Assembly: GCA_034435035.1 (NCBI GenBank)
Contig: DAOTXW010000042.1
Location: 1 to 11,189, forward strand
Direction: 5' to 3'
Length of the DNA: 11,189 nucleotides
Origin: JAHEME01 sp034435035
GTDB taxonomy: Bacteria; Chloroflexota; Anaerolineae; Aggregatilineales; UBA3940
Shown here: one piece after another, positions 1-6,793 of the stretch
How the letters are laid out: each line of letters begins with the position of its first letter
Position numbering within the stretch: position 1 is the stretch's first letter
Notes under the pieces: generated by a model
What the model saw: the letters and a program-made list of their open reading frames with translations, nothing else
Databases searched by the model: none
Told to the model about the DNA's origin: nothing
Program-made: the position numbers and the translations under genes

Positions 1-861
1 GCCCCCCCCCGTCCCCCGGCCACCGCCCCGCCGCAGCCGCAGGCGACGCCCGGCGCGGTCTTCACGCTGGGGGTGATCCTGCCCCAGACGCCCGGCGGCG
101 CGCCCTCCGCCGGCGCCAGCGCGATCGTCTTCATCCGCGACGGACAGGTGTTCGCCATCAACCCGGACGGCAGCGGCCTGCTCCAGCTCACCAGCGGGCC
201 GGGCCGCCAGTCCAGCCCGACACGGGCCGGCGGCCAGATCGCCTTCACTTCCGACCGGGATGGCAACCTGGAAGTGTACGTCATGGCAGCCAACGGCAGC
301 GGTCAGACCCGCCTGACCGCGGACCCCGGCGCGGACAGCGAGCCGGCGTGGTCGTGGAACGGCGATCGTCTGGCCTTTACTTCGACCCGCAGCGGCGGCG
401 GCGACCTTTATGTGATGCGCGGCGATGGGAGTGGGCTGGTTCGCCTGACGGACAGCCCCGCGGTCGATCGCTCACCGGCCTGGGCGCCGGCCGGGGATCG
501 CCTGGTCTTTGCCTCCAACCGGGACGGCGGCGACTATGATCTGTACGTCGTCAACGCTGATGGTTCCGGCACCACGGCGCTGACCAGCGCCGCCGGCGAC
601 GAGAGCGCCCCGGCCTGGTCGCCCGACGGATCGCGGATCGCCTATGTGGCCGGCGGCAATGTGTGGGTGCTGCCCATCGGCGGGAGTCCGGCGCCCATCA
701 CCAGCCTGGGCGGCGTCAGCGGCGTGTCCTGGTCGCCGGACGGGGCGCAGATCGCCTTCGCGTCGGGCGGCGATCTCTGGGTGGTGGGCGCGGGCGGCGG
801 ATCGCCGGTCCGGGCGACCTCCGGCGGCCCGCAGGACGGGGAGCCGGCCTGGGCGCGCTGA
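1..861 (+). CDS. TolB-like six-bladed beta-propeller protein, C-terminal part (5' partial)
   Basis: The reading frame is open from base 1, so the true start lies upstream; the GTG at 73 is internal to the open frame and has no clear ribosome binding site. The visible part begins with about 25 residues rich in Pro and Ala (a flexible linker), then about 250 residues of repeated WD40-like/PD40 blades. The blade signature is 'PDGS(G/R)..(R)LT' followed by 'EPAWSPDG.RIAF.S.RDG..DLYV'. I count six blades; the closing 'GEPAWAR' probably completes the last blade with the first strand (velcro closure), so the propeller looks whole. Such domains usually bind proteins or ligands at the cell surface or in the periplasm; no catalytic residues are visible. 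The missing N-terminus could hold a signal peptide, a kinase or an SH3 domain. Family is confident, function is not. Confidence 0.85.
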   Translation, partial: APPRPPATAPPQPQATPGAVFTLGVILPQTPGGAPSAGASAIVFIRDGQVFAINPDGSGLLQLTSGPGRQSSPTRAGGQIAFTSDRDGNLEVYVMAANGSGQTRLTADPGADSEPAWSWNGDRLAFTSTRSGGGDLYVMRGDGSGLVRLTDSPAVDRSPAWAPAGDRLVFASNRDGGDYDLYVVNADGSGTTALTSAAGDESAPAWSPDGSRIAYVAGGNVWVLPIGGSPAPITSLGGVSGVSWSPDGAQIAFASGGDLWVVGAGGGSPVRATSGGPQDGEPAWAR

Positions 862-889
862 GGGCGGCTGGCGCGCGGCGCGCCGGGGG

Positions 890-911
890 AGTACATTAGG
901 AGTACATTAGG
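890..911 (+). repeat. Perfect tandem duplication of an 11-bp unit
   Basis: The unit AGTACATTAGG occurs twice without spacer (890-900 and 901-911) between the propeller gene and the SRPBCC gene. Each copy carries TACATT (892-897 and 903-908), a fair match to a -10 hexamer, so the duplication may have doubled a promoter element 60 to 80 bases before the start at 969. No convincing -35 box precedes either copy. Confidence 0.6.
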
Positions 912-968
912 GGAGCGCCCGGCCCTGCGCCGGGCAGAGTCCTGGTTCGCCAGAGGAGAGAAACTTTC

Positions 969-1397
969 ATGGCCAGTGTATCGTCCAGCACCAGCATCAG
1001 CCAGCCGGTGGACAGGGTCTTTGCCTATGTCACCCGCCCGGAGAACCATACCTCGTGGAATGCCGGCATCCTGTCGGCTACCGTCACCCCCGACGGCCCG
1101 CTGGGGGTCGGCTCGACCTACCACTACACCACCGAAGTCATGGGCCGCAGGATGGAGACGATGCTCCAGATCTCCGAGTACGAGGAGAACCGCCGCTGGA
1201 GTGTCACCACCACCGGCGTCCCCACCCCGGTGACGACCGTCTATACCTTCGAGGATGCCGGCGGCGCCACCCATCTGACCATCACGATGGAACTGAGCGG
1301 CGGCTACCCGGCTGCCGCCGAGGCGATGGTCAAGGCCCAGATGGAGAAATCCCTGGCCGAGCAGTGCGCCCGCATCAAGCAGATGGTGGAAAAGTAG
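969..1397 (+). CDS. SRPBCC (START-like / polyketide cyclase-type) family protein
   Basis: A 142-residue protein preceded by a purine-rich GAGGAGAG ribosome binding site ending 8 bases before the ATG. The order fits the SRPBCC fold: a first strand with 'SSSTSISQPVDRVFAYV' and the typical 'F.YV..PEN...WN' helix-loop (residues 14-32), a beta sheet with 'GVGSTYHYTTEVMGRRMETMLQI' near 47-69, 'YTFED..GATHLTI.MEL' near 92-109, and a long C-terminal helix (114-141). Members form a deep hydrophobic pocket and bind or act on lipids, polyketides or other small ligands; the substrate cannot be read from sequence. It is soluble with no signal peptide and full length for the family. It stands alone between the propeller gene and the convergent citrate synthase, whose stop lies only 36 bases beyond. 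Confidence 0.85.
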   Translation: MASVSSSTSISQPVDRVFAYVTRPENHTSWNAGILSATVTPDGPLGVGSTYHYTTEVMGRRMETMLQISEYEENRRWSVTTTGVPTPVTTVYTFEDAGGATHLTITMELSGGYPAAAEAMVKAQMEKSLAEQCARIKQMVEK

Positions 1398-1433
1398 CCC
1401 GCGGCGCGGCGCAGGCCCGGCCTCACCGTCGAT

Positions 1434-2594
1434 CTACGCCGGGCGATCCGCGATCGGGACCCACGTGCGGCTGCGATCGCCGGTGTAGACCGACTGCGGG
1501 CGGATCAACCGGCCCCCGGCGGCCTGTTCGAAGCAGTGCGCCGTCCACCCGGCGACCCGCCCGATGGCAAATGTCGGCGTGAACAGGTCGGTCGGCAGCC
1601 CCAGCCCGTGCAGCAGCAGGGCGGTGTAGTATTCGACGTTGGTCTTAAGCTGGCGGCCCGGCTTGTACTCCTCCAGCAGGCGCAGGGCGGCGGCTTCCAC
1701 CTCGCCGGCCAGCCGGTAGAGCGCCATATCTCCGCCGGCCTCGTACAGCGTCTGCGCGGCGGCGGCCAGCACGTCGGCCCGCGGATCGCGCACCCTGTAC
1801 ACCCGGTGGCCGAAGCCCATGAAGCGCTCGCCGGCCTCGATCTTGCGCCGCAGATAGCCCTCGATGTCGCCCTCGCGCTGGATGTCGAATACCATATCCA
1901 GGGCCGGGCCGGGCGCGCCGCCGTGCAGCGGCCCCTTGAGCGCGCCCAGCGCCCCGGTGATCGCCGAGATCATGTCCGATCCGGTGGACAGGATCACGCG
2001 GGCGGCGAAGGTCGAGGCGTTCAGCCCGTGATCTGAGACGGTGTTCAGGTACGTGGACAGGCCGCGCGTCCGCGCCGGGGAGGGGACCTCGCCGCTGAGC
2101 ATGTACAGGTAGTTGGCGGCGTAGCCCAGCTCCGGGCGGGGCGCGATCGGCTCCTGCCCGTTGAGCAGCCGCCAGGTGGCCGCCACCGCCACCGGGAAGC
2201 GGGCCACCAGCAGCAGCGCGTCGCGGCGCAGCGGATCGTCGTCGTGAGCCGGCGGAGCATCCAGCCCCAGCGTGCCCGCGGCCATCCGCAGGGCATCCAT
2301 CGGCGCGACGCGCTGCTGGGCTGCCTCGCGCAGCAGGCTGAGCGTGGCGGCGGGCAGATGGCTGTGCGCCGCGAGCTGCGCCCGGAACGCCGCCAGCGCG
2401 GCCGCCCCCGGCAGATCGCCGTCCCACAGCAGCAGCAGGGTCTCCTCAAAGCTGGCCCGCCCCGCCAGCTCCTCGACCGGGAAGCCGGCGATGATCAGCT
2501 CGCCGGCCAGCCCATCCACGCTGCTCAGCCGCGTTTCAGCGGCGATGACCCCTTCCAGGCCGGGGATCGCCCCGGCGGCGGCGGGCTGTGACAT
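1434..2594 (-). CDS. Citrate synthase (CitA-like) with Glu at the catalytic Asp position
   Basis: A 386-residue type II (Gram-positive/archaeal-type) citrate synthase or 2-methylcitrate synthase. It would condense oxaloacetate with acetyl-CoA (or propionyl-CoA) in the cytoplasm, the entry step of the TCA or methylcitrate cycle. Visible family motifs: 'SDHGLNASTF' (187-196), 'GPLHGGAP' with catalytic His224, 'GFGHRVYR' with catalytic His263, 'DLFTPTFAIGRVAGW' (336-350) and C-terminal 'RLIRPQSVYTG'. The third catalytic residue, normally Asp in 'NVD(F/Y)YS', is Glu321 in 'TNVEYYTALLL'. As I recall, Bacillus subtilis CitA, a minor citrate synthase, also has Glu here. The start has a strong AGGAGG site (complement of 2602-2607), 7 bases from ATG. 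It is divergent from the HTH-citrate synthase at 2762. Family is certain; substrate preference is open. Confidence 0.93.
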   Translation of the reverse strand: MSQPAAAGAIPGLEGVIAAETRLSSVDGLAGELIIAGFPVEELAGRASFEETLLLLWDGDLPGAAALAAFRAQLAAHSHLPAATLSLLREAAQQRVAPMDALRMAAGTLGLDAPPAHDDDPLRRDALLLVARFPVAVAATWRLLNGQEPIAPRPELGYAANYLYMLSGEVPSPARTRGLSTYLNTVSDHGLNASTFAARVILSTGSDMISAITGALGALKGPLHGGAPGPALDMVFDIQREGDIEGYLRRKIEAGERFMGFGHRVYRVRDPRADVLAAAAQTLYEAGGDMALYRLAGEVEAAALRLLEEYKPGRQLKTNVEYYTALLLHGLGLPTDLFTPTFAIGRVAGWTAHCFEQAAGGRLIRPQSVYTGDRSRTWVPIADRPA

Positions 2595-2635
2595 GATGAC
2601 GCCTCCTGATCTCTGTGCAATATTGATAAACTTTG

Positions 2636-2661
2636 TCTATATATCTGGTACGGAATATAGA
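2636..2661. promoter_or_regulatory. Inverted repeat over the -10/start region of the minus-strand promoter (possible operator)
   Basis: Perfect 7-bp arms TCTATAT (2636-2642) and ATATAGA (2655-2661) with a 12-bp spacer. The right arm covers most of the minus-strand -10 box and the spacer covers the expected start point, so a protein bound here would block the citrate synthase promoter. The assignment as an operator is inference from position. Confidence 0.4.
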
Positions 2662-2682
2662 TGCCGAATCTACAGATGTCAA
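2654..2682 (-). promoter_or_regulatory. Sigma70-like promoter for the minus-strand citrate synthase
   Basis: On the minus strand a perfect -35 TTGACA (2682-2677) is separated by exactly 17 bp from a -10 TATATT (2659-2654). Transcription would begin near 2647, giving a leader of about 50 bases before the ATG at 2594. It lies in an AT-rich island inside very GC-rich DNA. Confidence 0.72.
2658..2672. promoter_or_regulatory. Inverted repeat inside the minus-strand promoter spacer (possible operator)
   Basis: Perfect 5-bp arms TAGAT (2658-2662) and ATCTA (2668-2672) around GCCGA, placed between the -10 and -35 boxes, the region where MerR-type proteins usually bind. It overlaps the previous repeat by four bases. 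Short arms make chance occurrence possible. Confidence 0.35.
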
Positions 2683-2684
2683 TG

Positions 2685-2700
2685 TTGATTTATGAATCAA
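2685..2700. promoter_or_regulatory. Palindrome TTGATT-N4-AATCAA over the plus-strand -35 box (possible operator)
   Basis: Perfect 6-bp arms around TATG. The left arm is the plus-strand -35 hexamer itself, and the right arm sits in the promoter spacer. GAATC in this right arm (2694-2698) recurs in the same orientation at 2666-2670 and 2714-2718, as if a shared half-site were present across both promoters. A dimeric HTH protein such as the product of the downstream gene is the natural candidate, but binding is inferred. Confidence 0.45.
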
Positions 2701-2713
2701 TATATGCTATGAT
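2685..2713 (+). promoter_or_regulatory. Sigma70-like extended -10 promoter for the HTH-citrate synthase
   Basis: The -35 TTGATT (2685-2690) and -10 TATGAT (2708-2713) are 17 bp apart, and a TG at 2705-2706 makes an extended -10 (TGCTATGAT). The start would be near 2720, about 42 bases before the ATG at 2762. Its -35 box lies only 2 bp from the -35 box of the divergent minus-strand promoter, so the two polymerases would compete for the same stretch. Confidence 0.72.
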
Positions 2714-2761
2714 GAATCCACTGCGGGTGGGCGCTGCCGCGCCCCATCCACCGGGGGTTCC

Positions 2762-3994
2762 ATGGCCGAACTTCGCTATCTCACCGCCCAGGAAGCCGCC
2801 CACGAGCTGGGCATCAGCCCGACCACCCTGTATGCCTATGTCAGCCGCGGCCTGGTCCGCTCCGAGCCGGCCAGCGGCGACCGGCGTTCCCGCCGCTACA
2901 GCGCCGAGGACGTCCTCCGGCTGAAGGAGCGCCGCGAGCACCGCCACGACCCGGCGCAGGCCGCCGCCAGCGCCCTGTACTGGGGCGCGCCGGTGCTGGA
3001 TTCGGCCATCACGCTCATCGCCGAGGGGCGGCTGTTCTACCGCGGCTACGATGCCTGCGAGCTGGCGCTGGCCCACAGCGTAGAGGAGGTGGCTGCGCTG
3101 CTGTGGACGGGCGATGCGGCGCTCAGCGGGCGGGCGCTGTTCGATGAAGCGCCCGGCGAGCTGTCGCCGCGCACCCGGCAGGTGCTGGCTGCGCTGGGCG
3201 ACCTGACACCGGTGGAGAAGTTCCATATCCTGCTGCCGCTGGAGGCCGTCGAGGACCTGGCCGCCTATGACCTGCGGCCCCCCGCTGTGATCGGCACCGG
3301 GGCGCGCATCCTGAACCTGATGGCGGCCATCGCCGCCGGGCGGGACGGCACCCGGGGGCTGGCGGATACCATTCAGCAGGGCTGGCGGCCCGGCGATCCG
3401 GCGGCGGTGCGGCTGTTCAGCGCCGCCCTGATCCTGTGCGCTGACCATGAGCTGAACGTCGCATCCTTCTCGGCCCGCTGTGTGGCTTCGGCGGGATCGA
3501 CGCCTTATTCGGTGGTGCTGGCCGGGCTGGCCGCCCTGCAGGGGACCCGCCATGGCGGCCACAGCGAGCGCGTGGAAGCCTTCCTGCGCGAAGCGGGCAC
3601 GCCCGAAGGCGCCCGCCGGGTGATCGCCGGGCGGCTGAAGCGCGGCGAGCGCATCCCCGGCTTCGGCCACCGCCTGTACCCGGATGGCGACCCACGGGCC
3701 CGCGCCCTGATCGCCTGGACGGCGCAGGCGTATCCCGACTCGCCGGCGGTGGCGCTGGCGATGGGCGTCGTCGAGGCGGTCTACGAGCTGATCGGGCGGC
3801 ACCCGGCCCTCGACTTCGGGCTGGCGGTGCTGTCCCAGGCGCTCGATCTGCCGCCGGGCGGCGCGGTGGCGCTGTTTGCGATGGGCCGCACCATCGGCTG
3901 GATCGGCCACGCGCTGGAACAGTACGCCAGCGATCGGATGATCCGTCCGCGGGCCCGCTATGTCGGCCAGCAGCCCGCCGATCTGCAGGGATGA
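2762..3994 (+). CDS. Citrate synthase homologue fused to an N-terminal MerR/excisionase-type helix-turn-helix
   Basis: A 410-residue two-domain protein. Residues 5-58 read as a winged HTH of the MerR/excisionase type: 'YLTAQEAAHELGISPTTLYA' is the helix-turn-helix, followed by the basic wing 'SGDRRSRRYSAEDVLRLKER'. Residues 69-405 are a citrate synthase fold: 'ADHELNVASFSAR' (227-239), 'TRHGGHSE' with His264, 'GFGHRLYPDGDPRA' with His303, 'HPALDFGLAVL' with Asp351, and 'IGWIGHALEQY..DRMIRPRARY'. All three catalytic positions are kept, so it may be an active enzyme as well as a DNA-binding protein. Similar HTH-citrate synthase proteins are known from databases, mostly without experimental function. 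The ATG at 2762 follows a weak GGGGGTT site but is the first codon that includes the whole HTH. It is divergent from a citrate synthase, with possible operators between them, so metabolite-sensed control of both genes is plausible. Confidence 0.88.
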   Translation: MAELRYLTAQEAAHELGISPTTLYAYVSRGLVRSEPASGDRRSRRYSAEDVLRLKERREHRHDPAQAAASALYWGAPVLDSAITLIAEGRLFYRGYDACELALAHSVEEVAALLWTGDAALSGRALFDEAPGELSPRTRQVLAALGDLTPVEKFHILLPLEAVEDLAAYDLRPPAVIGTGARILNLMAAIAAGRDGTRGLADTIQQGWRPGDPAAVRLFSAALILCADHELNVASFSARCVASAGSTPYSVVLAGLAALQGTRHGGHSERVEAFLREAGTPEGARRVIAGRLKRGERIPGFGHRLYPDGDPRARALIAWTAQAYPDSPAVALAMGVVEAVYELIGRHPALDFGLAVLSQALDLPPGGAVALFAMGRTIGWIGHALEQYASDRMIRPRARYVGQQPADLQG

Positions 3995-4030
3995 GGCCGA
4001 CGCGGGCTTTCCCCCCGGCCCGGTTGCCAG

Positions 4031-4036
4031 TACAAT
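4031..4036 (+). promoter_or_regulatory. Possible -10 box (TACAAT) upstream of the HIT gene
   Basis: TACAAT lies 61 bases before the HIT start codon, in the 103-base gap after the HTH-citrate synthase. No -35 match is visible at the right distance, so this rests on the hexamer and on similar boxes before other genes in the window. Confidence 0.4.
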
Positions 4037-4097
4037 ACAGCCATGCGGGGCGGTCAGATCGCGGGGCGGCTCCGCCTGCCTGCCGGGAAGCTCACCG

Positions 4098-4592
4098 ATG
4101 AACCATCTCTGGACGCCCTGGCGTATGCCCTATCTCCAGAATCCGTCTCCCGCTGTGGAAAACGGCTGCATCTTCTGCCGCAAGGCGCAGAGCCGCGATG
4201 ATGCCGCCGAGCATGTCCTGTTCCGCGGGCAGCATGTTTACGTCACGCTCAACCTCTACCCGTACAACAACGGCCACCTGATGATCGTCCCCTACCGGCA
4301 TACGGCGGATCTGGCCGATCTGGAGCCGGACGCCCTGGCCGAGCTGATGATCGTCACCCGCCAGGCGGTTGAGGTGCTGGGGCGAGCCTACCGGCCGCAG
4401 GGCTTCAACATCGGCCTGAACCTGGGCACGGCGGCAGGCGCGGGCATCGCCGAGCACATCCACCAGCACGTTGTGCCGCGCTGGGCCGGCGACACGAATT
4501 ACCTGACGGTGGTGGCGCAGACGCGCACCATCCCGGAATGGATCGACGACACCTACCGGCGGCTCCGGGAACTGTGGCCCGCGCCTGACTGA
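4098..4592 (+). CDS. HIT-family nucleotide phosphorylase/hydrolase (Ap4A-type)
   Basis: A 164-residue histidine-triad protein. The start 'MNHLWTPWRMPYL' matches the conserved N-terminus of the actinobacterial/Chloroflexota HIT group that includes the mycobacterial Ap4A phosphorylase. A 'CIFC' pair (Cys24, Cys27) is a probable zinc site; 'LNLYPYNNGHLMIVPYRH' (51-68) is the substrate-binding stretch; 'GFNIGLNLG' (102-110) and 'HIHQHVVPRW' (120-129) form the catalytic HxHxH triad. The expected role is cleavage of dinucleoside polyphosphates or related nucleotide conjugates in the cytoplasm. I chose the ATG at 4098 because it has GGGAAG 8 bases upstream and begins exactly at the family N-terminus; an in-frame ATG at 3960 would overlap the previous gene and add an unconserved 46 residues. 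It is followed 49 bases later by a thiolase, possibly in one transcript. Confidence 0.93.
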   Translation: MNHLWTPWRMPYLQNPSPAVENGCIFCRKAQSRDDAAEHVLFRGQHVYVTLNLYPYNNGHLMIVPYRHTADLADLEPDALAELMIVTRQAVEVLGRAYRPQGFNIGLNLGTAAGAGIAEHIHQHVVPRWAGDTNYLTVVAQTRTIPEWIDDTYRRLRELWPAPD

Positions 4593-4641
4593 TCCCGCCT
4601 CCGCCGCCGGCGCTCACTGGCCTATCTCAGGAGGTAGCCGC

Positions 4642-5856
4642 ATGTCAGCATCTCAGTCCTCCCCCCGTGATGCAGTCCTGCTCAGTGCCGCCCGCACGCC
4701 CGTTGGCCGTTTCCTGGGCGGGCTGGCGGCGATCCCGGCGGTCGATCTGGGCGCCGCCGCGATCCGCGCCGCGGTGGCGCGGGCGGGCATCGATCCCGCT
4801 GCCGTGGACGAAGTCCTGATGGGCAACACCGTGCAGGCCGGCGAAGGGCAGGCCCCGGCCCGGCAGGCGGCGCTGCGCGGCGGCCTGCCGCCGGAAGTCG
4901 GCGCCAGCACCGTCAACAAGGTGTGCGGATCGGGCCTGAAGGCGGCCATGCTGGCTGCCAGCGCGATCCGCGCCGGCGACGGCGACCTGTTTGTGGCGGG
5001 CGGCATGGAGAGCATGTCGCAGGCGCCCCATCTGGTGCGCGGCGTGCGCGAAGGCCATAAGTACGGCCACCTGGAGCTGCTCGACGCCAACATCGTGGAC
5101 GGCCTGTACTGCTCAACCGAATGCTGGATGATGGGCGAGGCCGCCGAGTTCATCGCCGGCCAGTTCGAGGTCACCCGGCAGGAGATGGACGAGTACGCCT
5201 TCCACAGCCACCGCAAGGCGGCTGAGGCGCAGGACGCCGGCCGCTTCGCCCGCGAGATCGTCCCGGTGGAGGTGCGCCAGAAGAAAGAGATCATCGCGAT
5301 CAGCGCCGATGAGACGGTGCGCCGCGACACCTCGCTGGAGGCGCTGGCCAGGCTCCCGTCGGCCTTCACCAAGGACGGGGCCGTCACCGCCGGCAACGCG
5401 CCCGGCCTGTCCGACGGCGCGGCGGCGGTGGTGGTCGCCAGCCGCGAATACGCGCAGGCGCACGGCCATGCACCGCTGGCGCGCATCGTGGCGCACGGCC
5501 ATGCCGCGCTGGAGCCGAAATGGCTCTTTGCCGCCCCGGCCAAAGCCATGCCGCTGGTGCTGGAGCGGGCCGGCTGGACGCTGGACGAGGTGGACCTGAT
5601 CGAGGTCAACGAGGCGTTTGCCGCCCAGGTGCTGGCCAACGGGCGCGGGATGCAGCAGCAGGGCTTCGCCTGGGACTGGCAGAAGGTGAACGTCAACGGC
5701 GGGGCGATCGCGCTGGGGCACCCGCTGGGCTCCAGCGGGGCGCGCGTGCTGGTGACCCTGCTCCACGCCCTGCAGGAGCGCGGGCTGCGGCGCGGGCTGG
5801 CCGCGCTGTGCCTGGGCGGCGGCGAGGCGGTCGCGATGGCCATCGAGCTGGAATAG
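4642..5856 (+). CDS. Acetyl-CoA C-acetyltransferase (thiolase)
   Basis: A 404-residue thiolase, a usual length for the family. The acyl-accepting Cys95 lies in 'NKVCGSGLKA' (92-101), 'GGMESMSQAPH' at 120-130 is a thiolase signature, 'NEAFA' is at 323-327, His360 lies in 'NGGAIALGHPLGSSGAR', and the second catalytic Cys390 in 'CLGGGEAVA'. It joins two acetyl-CoA into acetoacetyl-CoA or cleaves 3-ketoacyl-CoA in reverse; biosynthetic or degradative direction cannot be told from the sequence. The start has an excellent AGGAGGT site (4629-4635) 6 bases before ATG. It lies between the HIT gene (49-base gap) and the EamA transporter (28-base gap), so cotranscription is likely. Acetyl-CoA links it loosely to the two citrate synthases nearby. 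Confidence 0.95.
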   Translation: MSASQSSPRDAVLLSAARTPVGRFLGGLAAIPAVDLGAAAIRAAVARAGIDPAAVDEVLMGNTVQAGEGQAPARQAALRGGLPPEVGASTVNKVCGSGLKAAMLAASAIRAGDGDLFVAGGMESMSQAPHLVRGVREGHKYGHLELLDANIVDGLYCSTECWMMGEAAEFIAGQFEVTRQEMDEYAFHSHRKAAEAQDAGRFAREIVPVEVRQKKEIIAISADETVRRDTSLEALARLPSAFTKDGAVTAGNAPGLSDGAAAVVVASREYAQAHGHAPLARIVAHGHAALEPKWLFAAPAKAMPLVLERAGWTLDEVDLIEVNEAFAAQVLANGRGMQQQGFAWDWQKVNVNGGAIALGHPLGSSGARVLVTLLHALQERGLRRGLAALCLGGGEAVAMAIELE

Positions 5857-5884
5857 GCGGCCGCTTTCCCCGCACAGGAGGCGC

Positions 5885-6793
5885 ATGATCCCCTATCTCG
5901 GGCAGCTGGCCGCGCTGGGCACGTCGGTGGCCTGGAGCTTCTCATCGGTCTTTTTCACCCTGTCCGGGCGGGAGATCGGCTCGGCGGCTGTCAACCGCAT
6001 CCGGCTGGCGCTGGCGGTCATCCTCGTCTCGCTGATGCACCGCCTGCTGGAGGGCAGCTTCTTCCCGCTGGAGGCCGGCCTCGACCGGGTGGGCTGGCTG
6101 GCGCTCTCCGGGGTGATCGGCTACGTTGTTGGCGATGGGCTTCTCTTTCAGGCGTTCGTGCTGATCGGCCCGCGCCTGTCGATGCTGCTGATGGCGCTGG
6201 CCCCGGTCTTCAGCGCGATCTACGGCTGGCTGCTGTTCCGGCAGACGCTGGCCCCGGCGCACCTGGCCGGGATCGCCCTGGCGCTGGGCGGGACGGCGCT
6301 GGTGATCGCCGACCGCCAGCCCGGTTCACCGGAAGGGCAGGAGCAGGCGGCCCGCCACCGCCTGCCCGGCATCCTGTTCGGGCTGGGGGCCGCCCTGGGG
6401 CAGGCCAGCGGGCTGGTCGCCTCGCGCATGGGGCTGGCGGGCGACTTCCCGGCGCTGTCCGGCAACCTGATCCGGCTGGTGGCGGCGGCGCTGGTGATCT
6501 GGCTGATCGCGGCGCTGCGCCGCGAGGCCGGCAGCGAAACCCGCGCCCTGCGCGCGCATCCGCGGGCCGTGTGGGCCATCGGCGGCGGGGCCGTGATGGG
6601 GCCGTTCATCGGGGTGTGGCTGTCCCTGATCGCCATCCAGCACGCGCCGCTGGGCATCGCTGCCACGCTGATGGCCCTCACGCCGATCCTCCTGCTGCCG
6701 GTGAGCCGGCTGTTGTTCCACGAGCCGATCGGGCGCCTGGCGGTGCCGGGCACGGCGGTCGCCTTCGCCGGGACGGCGCTGCTGTTCCTGTGA
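5885..6793 (+). CDS. EamA/DMT-family membrane transporter
   Basis: A 302-residue inner-membrane protein with ten predicted hydrophobic segments, near residues 5-25, 37-52, 69-91, 97-118, 127-143, 160-182, 190-211, 228-250, 255-275 and 284-302. The two five-helix halves are the EamA internal duplication, and a charged loop around 144-159 separates them. Typical features include 'LAPVFSAIYGWLLFRQTL' ending the fourth helix of the first half and 'LTPILLLPVSRLLFHEPIG' at the same place in the second half. Members export metabolites such as amino acids, amines or nucleosides; the substrate is not readable. The ribosome binding site AGGAGG (5876-5881) is 3 bases before the ATG. It follows the thiolase by 28 bases and ends at a strong hairpin. 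Confidence 0.92.
   Translation: MIPYLGQLAALGTSVAWSFSSVFFTLSGREIGSAAVNRIRLALAVILVSLMHRLLEGSFFPLEAGLDRVGWLALSGVIGYVVGDGLLFQAFVLIGPRLSMLLMALAPVFSAIYGWLLFRQTLAPAHLAGIALALGGTALVIADRQPGSPEGQEQAARHRLPGILFGLGAALGQASGLVASRMGLAGDFPALSGNLIRLVAAALVIWLIAALRREAGSETRALRAHPRAVWAIGGGAVMGPFIGVWLSLIAIQHAPLGIAATLMALTPILLLPVSRLLFHEPIGRLAVPGTAVAFAGTALLFL

Noticed and set aside
73..861. GTG at 73 as the start of the propeller gene
   Set aside because: The frame is open to base 1 with a Pro/Ala linker-like sequence, and no ribosome binding site precedes the GTG; the gene is better read as cut by the window edge.
870..884. GGCGCGC-G-GCGCGCC palindrome just after the propeller stop, as a terminator
   Set aside because: No T-run follows and such GC palindromes arise easily in this composition.
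2690..3910. Long minus-strand open frame opposite the HTH-citrate synthase
   Set aside because: Antisense shadow caused by GC-rich codon bias; the composition is Arg/Gln/Gly-rich, no family motif, and the plus frame has clear catalytic motifs.
3960..4097. N-terminal extension of the HIT protein from an ATG at 3960
   Set aside because: It overlaps the previous gene, lacks conservation-like features, and the family N-terminus begins at the ATG at 4098 with a ribosome binding site.
4653..5945. Long minus-strand open frame opposite the thiolase
   Set aside because: Antisense shadow of a fully motif-supported thiolase; Ser/Arg/Ala-rich with no recognisable domain.
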